Part shown: positions 17,404 through 25,913 of the stretch, in pieces
Numbering within the stretch: position 1 is the stretch's first letter
Layout of the letters: every line of letters begins with the position of its first letter
From: Streptomyces hygroscopicus
GTDB taxonomy: Bacteria; Actinomycetota; Actinomycetes; Streptomycetales; Streptomycetaceae
NCBI GenBank assembly: GCA_002021875.1
Contig: CP018627.1
Coordinates: 248,001 to 312,000 of the forward strand
DNA length: 64,000 bases
Direction: 5' to 3'
The notes under the pieces: generated by a model
Seen by the model: only the letters and a program-made list of their open reading frames with translations
Databases searched by the model: none
What the model was told of the DNA's origin: nothing
Translations under genes and position numbers: made by a program

Positions 17404-17645
17404 GAGCCGGATCCGTGCCTGCATACAACCTCTGCCCCGGGGTGCTTGCGCAGCCACGTCTCGAGGTGTCGGTGCTGCGATCGGGGAGCACCTCGATCCG
17501 CTCGTCGGTCTCGGCGTCGATCAGGACCGTGGCGCAGCGGTGGCGCCGGCGCAGGGCGAAGTTGTCCACGCCCGGGACCCGCGGTACCCGGGCTGGGGGC
17601 AACGGCACACGCAGCAGGCGGAAGGTCTGCCGCGGGCAGCCGAGA
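17400..17645 (-). pseudogene. Internal fragment of an ISL3-family transposase
   Basis: On the minus strand, RQTFRLLRVPLPPARVPRVP leads into GVDNFALRRRHRCATVLIDA and ERIEVLPDRSTDT, the ISL3 segment around the first catalytic Asp. This is a region that the copy at 1366 has partly lost. Both ends are truncated and the frame breaks after about 17470. It truncated the CGNR regulator gene and ends just short of the dehydratase stop at 17649. Confidence 0.65.
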
Positions 17646-17648
17646 CGG

Positions 17649-18845
17649 CTATCGGGCGCGCAGGGCGCCGACGCCGCGGAGCTGCCAGTCGTGGCGGGCC
17701 CTGGGGTCGATGGTGGTGGTGGCGCCGGGGGCTTGCGGGCGCTGGAGGTATCCCTCGCGGACGACGCTGCGTTCGGCGTAGGCGTCCTGGGTCCACGGGA
17801 TGAACTCGACCAGCGGCGGGGCGGCCGACAGGCCGACGCCGACGAGGTGCTGGTGGAGCTGCATCATGTCGCCGGCGTGCGGTGCGACGCGCAGGCCGCG
17901 CGCGGCGGCGAGTCTGGTCACCTGCAGCCATTCGGTCACACCACCGAGCCGGGTGGCGTCGGGCTGGACGACACGGATGGCGTCGTGGGCGATGAAACCG
18001 TTGAACTGCTGGTAGCTGTAGATGCTTTCACCAGCGGCGATGTCCAGGCTCGTCGACCGCTGCACGGTGACATGGCCGTTGAGGTCGTCGGCGTGCAGCG
18101 GTTCCTCGACCCAGTCCATGCGGGCCTCTTCGAGGACGGGCATGATCCGGTTCGCGGTCGACAGGTCCCACCGCTGGTTGGCGTCGCACATCAGGGTCAC
18201 GTCGTCGCCGAGTGCCGAGCGCACGGCCCGGACCCGGGCGGCGTCTTCTCGCCAGTCCGGCATGCCGACCTTGACCTTCACCCGGCGCAAGCCCTGGTCG
18301 AGGAGGCCGGTCAGCCCGCGAATGAGTTCGTCGACGGGGGCGTTGAGCCAACCGGCGTCAGTGTTGTACGCCTCGATGGGGTCGGCAGCGCCGCCCAGGA
18401 GCCGCCACAGCGGAACGTCGGCGCGCTGCGCTGCGAGGTCCCAGAGCGCGATGTCGACCATGCCGAGCGCCATGTGCACGGGGCCGGCGCGGCCTATCCA
18501 GTGGGTGGGCAGCCAGTACAGGCGGTTCCAGGTGCCGAGGATGTCCTCGGAGGAGGCGCCGAGCAGGGTGGGGGCGTAGTAGTCGTCGATGACGGAACAC
18601 AGGAGCTCCGGACCGGCGTGGACACCGGAGATACCGGTGCCGACCCGGCCGTCACGGGTGCGGATCTCGACGACAGGCACCGTCCAGTGATCCATGGCCA
18701 CGGTGGCGTCCGCGATGGGTCGGGCCAGTGCCACGGCGAGCGCGTACGTCTCCACCGAGACGATGTCGGCGCCTTCGTCGCCGTGGATCAGGTCGCTGAG
18801 ACCGCGCGACAGCACGCCGATCGCCTGCGGAGCATCATCGGGCAT
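17649..18845 (-). CDS. Enolase-superfamily acid-sugar dehydratase (mandelate racemase type)
   Basis: This 398-residue enzyme of the mandelate racemase/muconate lactonizing family starts at ATG 18845 behind GAGAAG. The ordered motifs are: the general base pair in RRVKVKVGMPDW (KxK), metal ligands in LMCDANQRWD, WVEEPLHADD and AAGESIYSYQ, then the His/Asp dyad in VVQPDATRLGGVTEW and VAPHAGDMMQLHQHL. This pattern matches Mg2+-dependent L-fuconate/L-rhamnonate-type dehydratases, which remove water from sugar acids to give 2-keto-3-deoxy acids. The exact sugar is uncertain. It is divergent from a decayed GH27 glycosidase, so a former sugar-use locus is plausible. It appears intact. Confidence 0.82.
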   Translation of the reverse strand: MPDDAPQAIGVLSRGLSDLIHGDEGADIVSVETYALAVALARPIADATVAMDHWTVPVVEIRTRDGRVGTGISGVHAGPELLCSVIDDYYAPTLLGASSEDILGTWNRLYWLPTHWIGRAGPVHMALGMVDIALWDLAAQRADVPLWRLLGGAADPIEAYNTDAGWLNAPVDELIRGLTGLLDQGLRRVKVKVGMPDWREDAARVRAVRSALGDDVTLMCDANQRWDLSTANRIMPVLEEARMDWVEEPLHADDLNGHVTVQRSTSLDIAAGESIYSYQQFNGFIAHDAIRVVQPDATRLGGVTEWLQVTRLAAARGLRVAPHAGDMMQLHQHLVGVGLSAAPPLVEFIPWTQDAYAERSVVREGYLQRPQAPGATTTIDPRARHDWQLRGVGALRAR

Positions 18846-18865
18846 GGGGTGTTCTTCTCCTTCGC

Positions 18866-20263
18866 TACGTGGCGGACGTCAAGGCATGGTCGAAGGCGAT
18901 CGACCGCAGCAGCCGCACGATGTGGCTGACCGCCAGCGCCTGGCCCGTCCCCCGGGAGGCGGGCGAGGGCCTGCGCCCATGGGCGAACAGCGTCCGTGTC
19001 GACACCGACGTCGAGTGCTACTGCGACACGCTCACCACCTGGCAGGCGTCGGTCGACAACAGGTGGGAGGACCTGCCGAAATGGCTCGACGTCGTCGAGC
19101 CGAACTACTGGCCGGACCTCGACTCCATGCCGATTTCCAACAACACCGGCGACGGCATCCAAGACGGCATCAACGACACCGAACGCCAGAGCGTCATGAC
19201 GTTCTGGTCCATGGCCTCGTCCCCGCTGTACGCCGGCGGCGACATCTCCGAGCTCGACGCCAAGGCCACCTCGATCCTCACCAACCGTGAGGTGATCGCC
19301 ATCGACCGGGCAGGAGTCATCCCCACTCAGGTCTCCGACGGACCGCTCCAGGTGTGGAAGAAGCGCCTGCCCGGCGGCCGGCTCGCCGTCGCCGTCGCCG
19401 TCTACAACCTCGGCGACGCGTCCGCCGACATCACGGTGACCTGGGACCAGCTCGGCATCAACGGCAAGCGCAAGGTCCGCGACCTGGTGAGGCAACGGGA
19501 CATCGGCAAGTCCGACAACTCCTGGACCGCGAAGGCGGTTTCCCCTCATGGGTCCCGGCTGATCACCCTGTCGCAGCAGTGAGGTTCGCCCCCGGGCCGG
19601 GTGGCGGGCTCGTCCTCACCCCCCGACCGCGGTCACCGACTTCCCGACCGTCGCAGACCTCACCTGGTCCGCGTCCACCGACGACACCGGTGTGACGGGC
19701 TACTCCGTCTACCCCGACGGCACGCTGATCAGCGCCGCCGGAAAGACCTCGGTCCGGTTGCCCGGCCTGACCGCCGGGAAGACGTACACCTTCCGGATCA
19801 CCGCCCGTGACGCCGCCGGCAACGAGTCCGAGCCCAGCCAGGTGCTGAAGGTCACCATGCCTTCCGGCTCCGACCTCGCGCTGAAGAAGCCGGTCACCGC
19901 CTCGTCGTCGTACGCCAAGGACTACGCGCCTGAGATGGCGGTGGACGGGGATCTCTCCACCCGCAGGGCGCGGGCCTGCCCGACCCGTCCTGGATCCAGG
20001 TCGACCTCGGCGCTTCGTACGACGTGAACGGTGCGATCACCACCTTCGGGAAGAGCAGCGGCTACAAGTACCGCATCGAGGTGTCACCCGACGAGGTCCG
20101 CTGGAAGACACTTGTGGACCACACCACAGCGAACACCACGACGACGACCGACTACGCCCACACCGACGATCCGGTCGCCGGCCGCTTCGTGCGGCTGACC
20201 GTCACCGATTCCAGCTGGAACGGCGGCAGCATCTACGAGCTCCAGGTGTACGGCGGCTTCTGA
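18866..20263 (+). pseudogene. Decayed GH27 alpha-galactosidase with FN3 and CBM32-type domains
   Basis: Three reading frames cover one former secreted enzyme. Residues from 18869 match the C-terminal half of a GH27 alpha-galactosidase: IDRSSRTMWLTASAWPVP, VEPNYWPDLDSMPISNNTGD, MTFWSMASSPLYAGGDISEL and the beta-sandwich ending HGSRLITLSQQ with a stop at 19582. From about 19630 a fibronectin type III domain follows (DLTWSASTDDTGVTGYSVY, TAGKTYTFRITARDAAGNES). After it comes a discoidin/CBM32-like domain, broken by a one-base shift near 19962, ending WNGGSIYELQVYGGF at 20263. The signal peptide and the catalytic N-terminal half are gone. Confidence 0.8.
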
Positions 20264-21195
20264 GAGGGCGGTACGGTGACGAAGTCGGTCAGCGCGGCAG
20301 CGACGGCATCGGGCTGTTCATCGGGGATGAAGTGTCCTGCGTCCGGCACGACGATCCCGGTGGCGTGGTCGGCCCACGGCCTGATGGAAGCTGCCATGTC
20401 GGGGATGGAGCCGTGGCTGCTGGAGATCCCGAGGATCGGGACCGTCAGGCGCTGTTGTTCCAGCGCTTCGTGGTTCTTCTGCGCCGACTCGGCGGCGTCC
20501 CGGTAGTAGGCCAGGGATGCACGGAGACCGCCGCCGGCGGCCACGGACGCGGCGTATTGCTCAATTTCGGCGTCGTCGAAGGTGTCGGAGGAGAGGGTCT
20601 TGACCTTCAGGAACCAGCCGACGTACTCCCGTTCGCGGCCGGCGAGCAGTGTCTCGGGCAGGTCGGGCACGAGGTGGAAGGCGAAGTGCCAGGTCTTCCA
20701 CGCCTGCTCGGGGTCGGTCGGGATGGCGTCAGGGAGTGTGATGCCCGGGATGCCGGCGTCGAGCAGTGCCAGGCCACGCAGCTGGCTCTGGTACTTCAAG
20801 GCGAGGGAAAAGGCGACCCACGCGCCGATGTCGTGGGCGACCAGCCAGTATGTCGAGACTCCGAGCGCCTTGACCGCGGCGTGGACGTGCCCAGCGGCCG
20901 TGTGCGTGTCGTAGCTGATGTCCGGGCGTTCGGAGTGGCCCTGGCCCGGCAGGTCGATCGCGATGACTTGGAATCGGTCGGCCAGGTTCGGCATCACCTT
21001 GCGCCATGCCCACCAGGTCTGAGGGAACCCGGCGAGCAGCACGATGGCTGGACCGTCCGGCCGACCGCCTTCAACCGCGTGAAGCCGGACGCCGCCCGCG
21101 TCGACCCAACGGTGGGTGAAACCGGCCAGGTCTGGCAGCGGCAGGTCGCGGACCGGGTTGCCGGAGTCGCGGGGGGTGCTTGCGGGGTCATTCAT
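20233..21195 (-). CDS. Epoxide hydrolase-like alpha/beta hydrolase
   Basis: This 320-residue enzyme starts at ATG 21195 behind a GGAGGAGAA ribosome binding site. It has the oxyanion loop LLAGFPQTWWAWRKVMPNLA, the Asp nucleophile elbow YWLVAHDIGAWVAFSLA, a cap domain with HLVPDLPETLLAGREREYV, and the catalytic His in VVPDAGHFIPDEQPD. This is the pattern of bacterial epoxide hydrolases. The last 10 residues extend 31 bp into the CBM32 pseudogene on the opposite strand, so the original 3' end was probably replaced. Its start abuts the broken MFS gene (21188), which shares its strand, so the TetR operator upstream may once have controlled both. Confidence 0.83.
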   Translation of the reverse strand: MNDPASTPRDSGNPVRDLPLPDLAGFTHRWVDAGGVRLHAVEGGRPDGPAIVLLAGFPQTWWAWRKVMPNLADRFQVIAIDLPGQGHSERPDISYDTHTAAGHVHAAVKALGVSTYWLVAHDIGAWVAFSLALKYQSQLRGLALLDAGIPGITLPDAIPTDPEQAWKTWHFAFHLVPDLPETLLAGREREYVGWFLKVKTLSSDTFDDAEIEQYAASVAAGGGLRASLAYYRDAAESAQKNHEALEQQRLTVPILGISSSHGSIPDMAASIRPWADHATGIVVPDAGHFIPDEQPDAVAAALTDFVTVPPSQKPPYTWSS

Positions 21196-22035
21196 GGTTC
21201 TCCTCCACTGGTGTGAGGTGTGTTGACGGTCTGCTGAAGGTGTCAGGTGTGCTGGTTGATTCGGTGCGTCGGCCGAGGGCCAGGCCCACGAGCGCGGTGG
21301 ACACGACGAGAGCGGCGAGCATGGTGCTGGAGACCCGTGTCCCGACGGCCTGATCGGCGAAACCGAGCAGTAGGACCGGGACGACGAGCCCGGAGTAGAG
21401 GAACAAGAAGTAGGTTGCATTGAGCTCGGCTCGATTGCCGGGATCGCACAGTGCGTCGGTAACGCTCAGACCGTGTCGGAACAGCGTTCCGACCGCCGCG
21501 CCGGCGAAGACAGTGCCGACGATGAAAAGCGGCCCGGAGCGGGTCCACAGCGCGCCGACGCCCACGCCGATGACGGCGAAGTTCGACACGCCCAGGTCGT
21601 CGCGCAGGAACGCAGGAGCCAGCGAGGAGAAGAACTGACGCCGTTCGGTCTGCGGTCTCGTCTGCGGTCTCGTCTGCGGTCTCGGGGATGACCAGCCAGG
21701 AGACGCCGGCGACGGCCCACGTCGCCGGATAGCACCAGAACACGGTGTGAGTCGGTGCCGTGACGCATTGTGCCAGGACACCCGCGGCGACGACGCCGAG
21801 ACTTAGGCCGCCGATGTTGGCCGCGGTGCTCAGCACGGCTGCCGTCCTGCGCCCGCGCACGAGTTCCGCGATCGCCGACGTTGCCGAATTGCGAGGCCCA
21901 CGGCACGTACAGCGGGATCGTCAGTGTTCCGCCCGCCATGACAACGGTGTAGACGAACGCGATGGCGCCGACCGCGAGCACGCGGTGCGCGTGTCGCCGC
22001 GCTGTGAGGTTCGCGGGGTATCCGGCCACGATCAT
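21188..22035 (-). pseudogene. MFS transporter broken by two frameshifts
   Basis: The start at 22035 reads MIVAGYPANLTARRHAHRV and enters the first membrane segment VGAIAFVYTVVMAGGTLTI. Near 21895 the frame shifts to RGRRTAAVLSTAANIGGLS and VVAAGVLAQCVTAP. Near 21645 it shifts again to APAFLRDDLGVSNFAVIGVG, YFLFLYSGLVVPVLLLGFAD and STMLAALVVSTALVGLALG. Together these cover a roughly 12-helix major facilitator, possibly a drug exporter. It is divergent from a TetR regulator with a perfect palindrome between them, the usual exporter/repressor layout. No single frame gives a working protein. Confidence 0.78.
21648..21683. repeat. Three perfect copies of a 12-bp tandem repeat
   Basis: The unit gtctgcggtctc occurs three times head to tail at one of the frameshift sites of the MFS pseudogene. 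On the coding strand it encodes repeated Glu-Thr-Ala-Asp. A 12-bp unit preserves frame, so the repeat itself is not the lesion, but slippage in this area may explain the nearby break. Confidence 0.85.
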
Positions 22036-22050
22036 GCCTTCACCCTAACC

Positions 22051-22076
22051 CATCTTGAACTGATTAGTTCAAGATG
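22051..22076. promoter_or_regulatory. TetR operator palindrome
   Basis: Arms catcttgaact and agttcaagatg are perfectly complementary over 11 bp with the spacer gatt. The site lies between the divergent MFS pseudogene (start 22035) and tetR (start 22124), so it probably controls both. Confidence 0.8.
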
Positions 22077-22123
22077 AGATGATGGTCTCCACTGAGAAGG
22101 CAGAGCAGGAGGGAGGTGCCGGC

Positions 22124-22714
22124 ATGGCAGGCAAGAAGCAGTTCGACATCGCCACGGCGCTCGATGCCGCGATGATCCAGTTCTGGCGGGCCGGCTACGC
22201 GGACACGTCGGTGGACGACCTGTCCCGGGCGACGGGGCTCAACCGCAGCTCCATCTACTCCTCCCTCGGCGACAAGGACACGCTCTTCATACGCTGCCTG
22301 GAGCGCTACACCACGCGCTACGGGGACAAGTACGACGCCGCGTTGTCCTGCGCCGCCGACCGGCCCCTGGCAGCCGCGCGGGCGTTCTTCGACATCACCC
22401 TGGAGCGCATCGCGGACCCGGGTCTGCCCGACGGATGCCTGGTGGCCCAAACTGTCATGGCGACCCCAGTGCTGAGCGCGAGCGTCGCGGCGCGCGCACG
22501 GGAGGCGATCGGCTTCCAGCACACCCGGCTACGCGCCGCGCTGAAGGCCGGGCGGCTGCACGACGAGGCGGCCGAGTCCTTCGCGACCCACCTTGCGGCC
22601 GTGAACCAGTCCCTCGCCGTCATGAGCAGAGCCGGAACGAGCACGGAGCAGCTGCGCGCCATCGTCGACGTGACCCTCGACGCACTTGCGCAGACTCTCG
22701 GCGCGAGCGACTGA
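22124..22714 (+). CDS. TetR-family repressor
   Basis: This 196-residue regulator starts at ATG 22124, chosen for its GGAGGGAGG ribosome binding site; an upstream ATG at 22079 is less likely. The N-terminal helix-turn-helix is ALDAAMIQFWRAGYADTSVD and LNRSSIYSSLGDKDTLF, followed by a TetR_C-type ligand domain with CLVAQTVMATPVLSASVA. It resembles the AcrR/YxaF-type regulators that control efflux pumps and detoxifying enzymes. The perfect operator at 22051-22076 supports autoregulation. The divergent transporter is dead, so the hydrolase at 20233 could be the remaining target. Confidence 0.87.
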   Translation: MAGKKQFDIATALDAAMIQFWRAGYADTSVDDLSRATGLNRSSIYSSLGDKDTLFIRCLERYTTRYGDKYDAALSCAADRPLAAARAFFDITLERIADPGLPDGCLVAQTVMATPVLSASVAARAREAIGFQHTRLRAALKAGRLHDEAAESFATHLAAVNQSLAVMSRAGTSTEQLRAIVDVTLDALAQTLGASD

Positions 22715-22949
22715 GATTTGTCCGGCGAAGCGGACTTCGCCGTCTGCCTGAGCAGAACCCGCCGCGCGTCAGGGTGCGCGTCAGGGCCCCGGTGTTTGCC
22801 CGGCTCGTCCCAGCTTGTTGGTCGACGTCGGTGGTGGGCCCTGGAAGCAGGCGAACACGGCCCCTGTGGATCATGGAGTTCTCTGCCCTTCAAGATCCGC
22901 GAAGGTGGCCGTGTTCGTTCCGCCACCCATCCCCCATCGCTGCTCCGGT

Positions 22950-23215
22950 TCGCCCGCGCCCCATCAGCAGCGTGAACAGCGCCGGGCCCACCAGGCTGCC
23001 GCCCGGGCCGATCCGGTCCATCGCAGGCGCCAGGTGATCGCGGTGGACGGCAAGTGCCTGCGCGGTGCATGGCGCCCTGACGGGAGCCGGGTTTTCCTGC
23101 TCTCCGCGGTCCGCCACGGCGACGGCATCACTCTGGTCTGGCGTGAGATCGGTGCGACGACGAAGGAGATCCCCGAGTCCGGAGCCGTGTCCGGTGCCGC
23201 GGCGGGCGATCAGCG
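22950..23215 (+). pseudogene. ISAs1-type transposase fragment
   Basis: A short frame reads QVIAVDGKCLRGAWRPDGSR followed by VFLLSAVRHGDGITLVWREI and GATTKEIPES. This is the first catalytic Asp region of ISAs1/H-repeat-associated transposases (VDGK plus the hallmark HLLSA-like strand). Both sides are missing. The 230 bases between tetR and this fragment show nothing recognisable. Confidence 0.65.
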
Positions 23216-23218
23216 GCT

Positions 23219-23400
23219 TCACGCCGAGCCCCGGACCAGACGGGGGTACTTGTCGTGTTCGTAGCCGCGGTCAGCAAGGATCATGTCCGGGTGGCCCCGG
23301 GGCCGGCCGCGCTTGCCCCGCACCGGCGGCACGGCCTGGAGGAGCGAGATCAGAGCAGCTTGGCACACGCGATCGTGCGCGGCTTGGCGGCGGTTCAGGC
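23219..23400 (-). pseudogene. IS5-type transposase fragment
   Basis: The minus-strand frame RVCQAALISLLQAVPPVRGK and GHPDMILADRGYEHDKYPRL matches the middle of an IS5-family transposase around the second catalytic Asp (ADRGY). It is flanked by the ISAs1 fragment on one side and the lysR 3' end on the other, which it touches. Confidence 0.65.
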
Positions 23401-24288
23401 GGTCGAAGTGATCGCTCGGGTGACGGCCGTGATGGCCGGGGCGGGGTGGCCGGGGAGACGCGCCACAAGCACCCGGCGGGCCTCGGGGGGTGCGCCGTCG
23501 ACGCGCAGCAGGCTTACCCCGGGCGGCAGCACCGGGGAGAGCCGGGACGGCACCGTCGTCACACCGAAGCCGCCGGCGACCAGCTGGAGCTTCGTCAGCC
23601 AATCGCGCGCGGAGTGGATGATGCGCGGCCGTCCGGGCAGGCCGGGCCAGACGCCGAGCAGCGGCTCGGAGCTCGATGACGGGGTGGCGATCCACGCGGC
23701 ATCGACCAGCTCGTCGACGTGCACCGTGGTGCGTCCGGCGAACTCTCCGGTCGACGGCACCGCCACGACCAGTTCGGTGTCCGCGACGGTCTCGACGTGC
23801 AGGCGCGGCGAGTCGCCGTCGAAGGGCCGGTGGGGTGGGCGGGACGTCAGCACGGCGAGGTCGAGCGAGCCCGCGCGCAGCGCCCGGATCAGAGTGGGCG
23901 TGGTGCCCTCGCTGGTGGTGACCGTGATCTGCGGGCCGGCCGCCGCGAGGTGTGCGAGTGCGGCGGGCAGGATCACCGCGCCCGCGCTCAGGAACACCCC
24001 GAGCCGCACCAGTTCGGTCCGCGGGACGGTGCCGGTGAGCTCACGCTCGGCCGCTGCGAGGGAGGCCAGGACCGTGTGGGCGTGCCGCAGCACGGTCAAG
24101 CCGGAGGGGGTGAGCCGTACCCCGTCCGGGCGGCGTTCGAACAGGGTGGTGCCCACGCTGCGTTCGAGGGCGGCGGCCTGGCGTGAGACGGCCGACTGTG
24201 TGTAGCCGAGTCGGGCGGCTGCCGCGGTGAAGCTGCCGGACTCGGCGATCTGCCGCAGGACCCGCAGTCCCGCGCTGGAGATGTCCAT
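23395..24288 (-). CDS. LysR-family transcriptional regulator
   Basis: This 297-residue regulator starts at ATG 24288. The N-terminal winged helix is LRVLRQIAESGSFTAAAARL and YTQSAVSRQAAALERSVGTT, followed by an LysR substrate-binding domain (LVRLGVFLSAGAVILPAALA). It is divergent from the quinone oxidoreductase-like gene at 24390, with the dyad ggtatacgcatacc between them. LysR proteins normally repress themselves and activate the divergent gene when bound by an inducer, so that is the likely arrangement. The 3' end borders IS debris but the C-terminal domain is complete. Confidence 0.87.
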   Translation of the reverse strand: MDISSAGLRVLRQIAESGSFTAAAARLGYTQSAVSRQAAALERSVGTTLFERRPDGVRLTPSGLTVLRHAHTVLASLAAAERELTGTVPRTELVRLGVFLSAGAVILPAALAHLAAAGPQITVTTSEGTTPTLIRALRAGSLDLAVLTSRPPHRPFDGDSPRLHVETVADTELVVAVPSTGEFAGRTTVHVDELVDAAWIATPSSSSEPLLGVWPGLPGRPRIIHSARDWLTKLQLVAGGFGVTTVPSRLSPVLPPGVSLLRVDGAPPEARRVLVARLPGHPAPAITAVTRAITSTA

Positions 24289-24290
24289 GC

Positions 24291-24304
24291 GGTATACGCA
24301 TACC
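24291..24304. promoter_or_regulatory. Probable LysR binding dyad
   Basis: The sequence ggtat-acgc-atacc is a perfect 5-4-5 dyad immediately upstream of the lysR start and 86 bp from the divergent oxidoreductase start. Its A/T-containing arms stand out in GC-rich DNA and fit the short dyads LysR proteins recognise. Confidence 0.55.
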
Positions 24305-24389
24305 ACGGATGCCAGATCTTCGCTTCCCGCATGCTCACCCAGCTCCTAGTGTCGATCCCACGAGCACGGACGAACACGGAGGTCATCAC

Positions 24390-25478
24390 GTGCGAGCAGC
24401 AGTTCTGACGCGGTTCGGCGCCCCGCTCACGGTGCGGGAGGTGCCCGACCCCGAGGCCAGGGGCGGTGAGGTGGTGGTCGAGGTCCTCGCCACCTGCGTG
24501 GCGCCCTACGCGGCCGAGGTCTTCGGCGGCAAGCGGAACTACCCCCTCGTCCCTCCTGTCGTGCCCGGTATCGGCGGCGTGGGGCGGATCGTCCACGTCG
24601 GCCCGGACGCCACCCGGCTGCGCGCCGGCGACCTGGTGTGGTGCGACTCGACGGTGCGCTCGCGGGACGACGCCCTGACGCCCGACATCACGCTCCAGGG
24701 CTGGAGCTCGCGCGGCGAGGGCGGCGCGCGGCTCGCCCGGTACCTGCACGACGGTTCGTTCGCCGAGCTCATGCGGGTCCCGACGGAGAACGTCTTCCCG
24801 CTGCCCACCGTGGCAGGGGACGATCCGGCCCGCTGGGCGGCGCTCAGCGTGCACACCATCCCCTACGGCGGGCTGCTGGCAGGCGGGCTCGCGGCCGGCG
24901 AGACGCTGCTCGTCAGCGGGGCCACCGGCAACCTCGGCAGCAGCGCGGTCGCGGTCGCGCTCGCGATGGGAGCGGGCCGCGTGGTCGCCCCGGGCCGCAA
25001 CCAGGCCGCGCTCGACCTCCTCGCCGACCGGTTCGGCCCGCGTCTGCGCCCGGTCCCGCTGACCGCAGACGAGGCCACCGACCGCGCGGCGATGTCCGCG
25101 GCGGCCGACGGCCCGATCGACATGGTGATCGACCTGCTCCCGCCGAGCGCACCCAGCTCGGTGTCGCGCGCGGCGGCCATGACCGTGCGCGAGTACGGCC
25201 GCGTCGTCCTCATGGGCGGCGTCGGCATGCTCGGTGGCGACGACCTCGCACTCCCGTACCCATGGATCATGCGCAACTCGATCACCGTGCGTGGGCAGTG
25301 GATGTACCCGCGCACAGCCAACGTCGGCATCATCCGCCTCCTCGCCTCGGGCGCTCTGGATCTCGCCCCCGAACACGTCCGGTCGTTCGGCCTCGATGCC
25401 GTCAACGACGCCATCGCGTACGCCGCCGCGCACGGCGGCCCGTTCGACCGCACCAGCCTCACCCCACCGGCCGGCTGA
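24390..25478 (+). CDS. Zinc-independent MDR quinone oxidoreductase / alcohol dehydrogenase-like
   Basis: This 362-residue medium-chain dehydrogenase starts at GTG 24390 behind a perfect GGAGGT. The N-terminal GroES-like domain reads VRAAVLTRFGAPLTVREVPD and VVPGIGGVGRIVHVGPDATR. The Rossmann domain has LLVSGATGNLGSSAVAVALA followed by AGRVVAPGRNQAALDL, an NADPH-type pocket. Zinc-binding Cys/His residues of true alcohol dehydrogenases are absent, so reduction of a quinone or an enone/aldehyde is more likely. It is divergent from a LysR regulator with a dyad between them, suggesting induction by its substrate. Confidence 0.83.
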   Translation: MRAAVLTRFGAPLTVREVPDPEARGGEVVVEVLATCVAPYAAEVFGGKRNYPLVPPVVPGIGGVGRIVHVGPDATRLRAGDLVWCDSTVRSRDDALTPDITLQGWSSRGEGGARLARYLHDGSFAELMRVPTENVFPLPTVAGDDPARWAALSVHTIPYGGLLAGGLAAGETLLVSGATGNLGSSAVAVALAMGAGRVVAPGRNQAALDLLADRFGPRLRPVPLTADEATDRAAMSAAADGPIDMVIDLLPPSAPSSVSRAAAMTVREYGRVVLMGGVGMLGGDDLALPYPWIMRNSITVRGQWMYPRTANVGIIRLLASGALDLAPEHVRSFGLDAVNDAIAYAAAHGGPFDRTSLTPPAG

Positions 25479-25525
25479 CAAGGCCCACTGATCCCCACCA
25501 CGGGGCTCGGCCGGTCACTGCTTCG

Positions 25526-25615
25526 TTGCCGGTCCTTCCACGCGGTGATCACCGGCTCGGTCAACGACCACTGCCCGTCCGATAACTCACTCGGATACGG
25601 CTTGCGTTCACTCAC
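25526..25615 (-). pseudogene. N-terminal fragment of an IS5-type transposase
   Basis: Starting from GTG 25615 the frame reads SERKPYPSELSDGQWSLTEP and VITAWKDRQ, the well-conserved first 30 residues of a common Streptomyces IS5-family transposase. It stops matching after that. The start codon coincides with the first unit of an 8-bp tandem repeat. Confidence 0.7.
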
Positions 25616-25661
25616 CCCACCACCCCACCACCCCACCAGCCCACCAGCCCAACAGCCCAAC
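25614..25661. repeat. Six degenerate 8-bp tandem repeats
   Basis: Three copies of accccacc are followed by agcccacc and two copies of agcccaac, with no spacing. The array begins at the start codon of the IS5 fragment. About 250 further bases to the hydrolase start show no recognisable gene. Confidence 0.8.
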
Positions 25662-25913
25662 AGACCGCAGGCGGCGGACCAGCGGACTCCGCCCATACCC
25701 ACACCATCAGGCGACCACAGAACCACTGAAAGAGTCCCGAACCACCCTGTAAGATCTCGGCGGACAGGGGTGCGAGCCGCGCATCACCGAGGTCGAGCGC
25801 TCGAGGACCAGCGGCCTGGTCAACCGGCCGCCGCCGGGCCGGCTGAACGTACAGCCCGGCGGGGACCTGGCCGCGGCCGACGGGAATGGGCCGCCGAAGT
25901 GACGGACAGAGCC

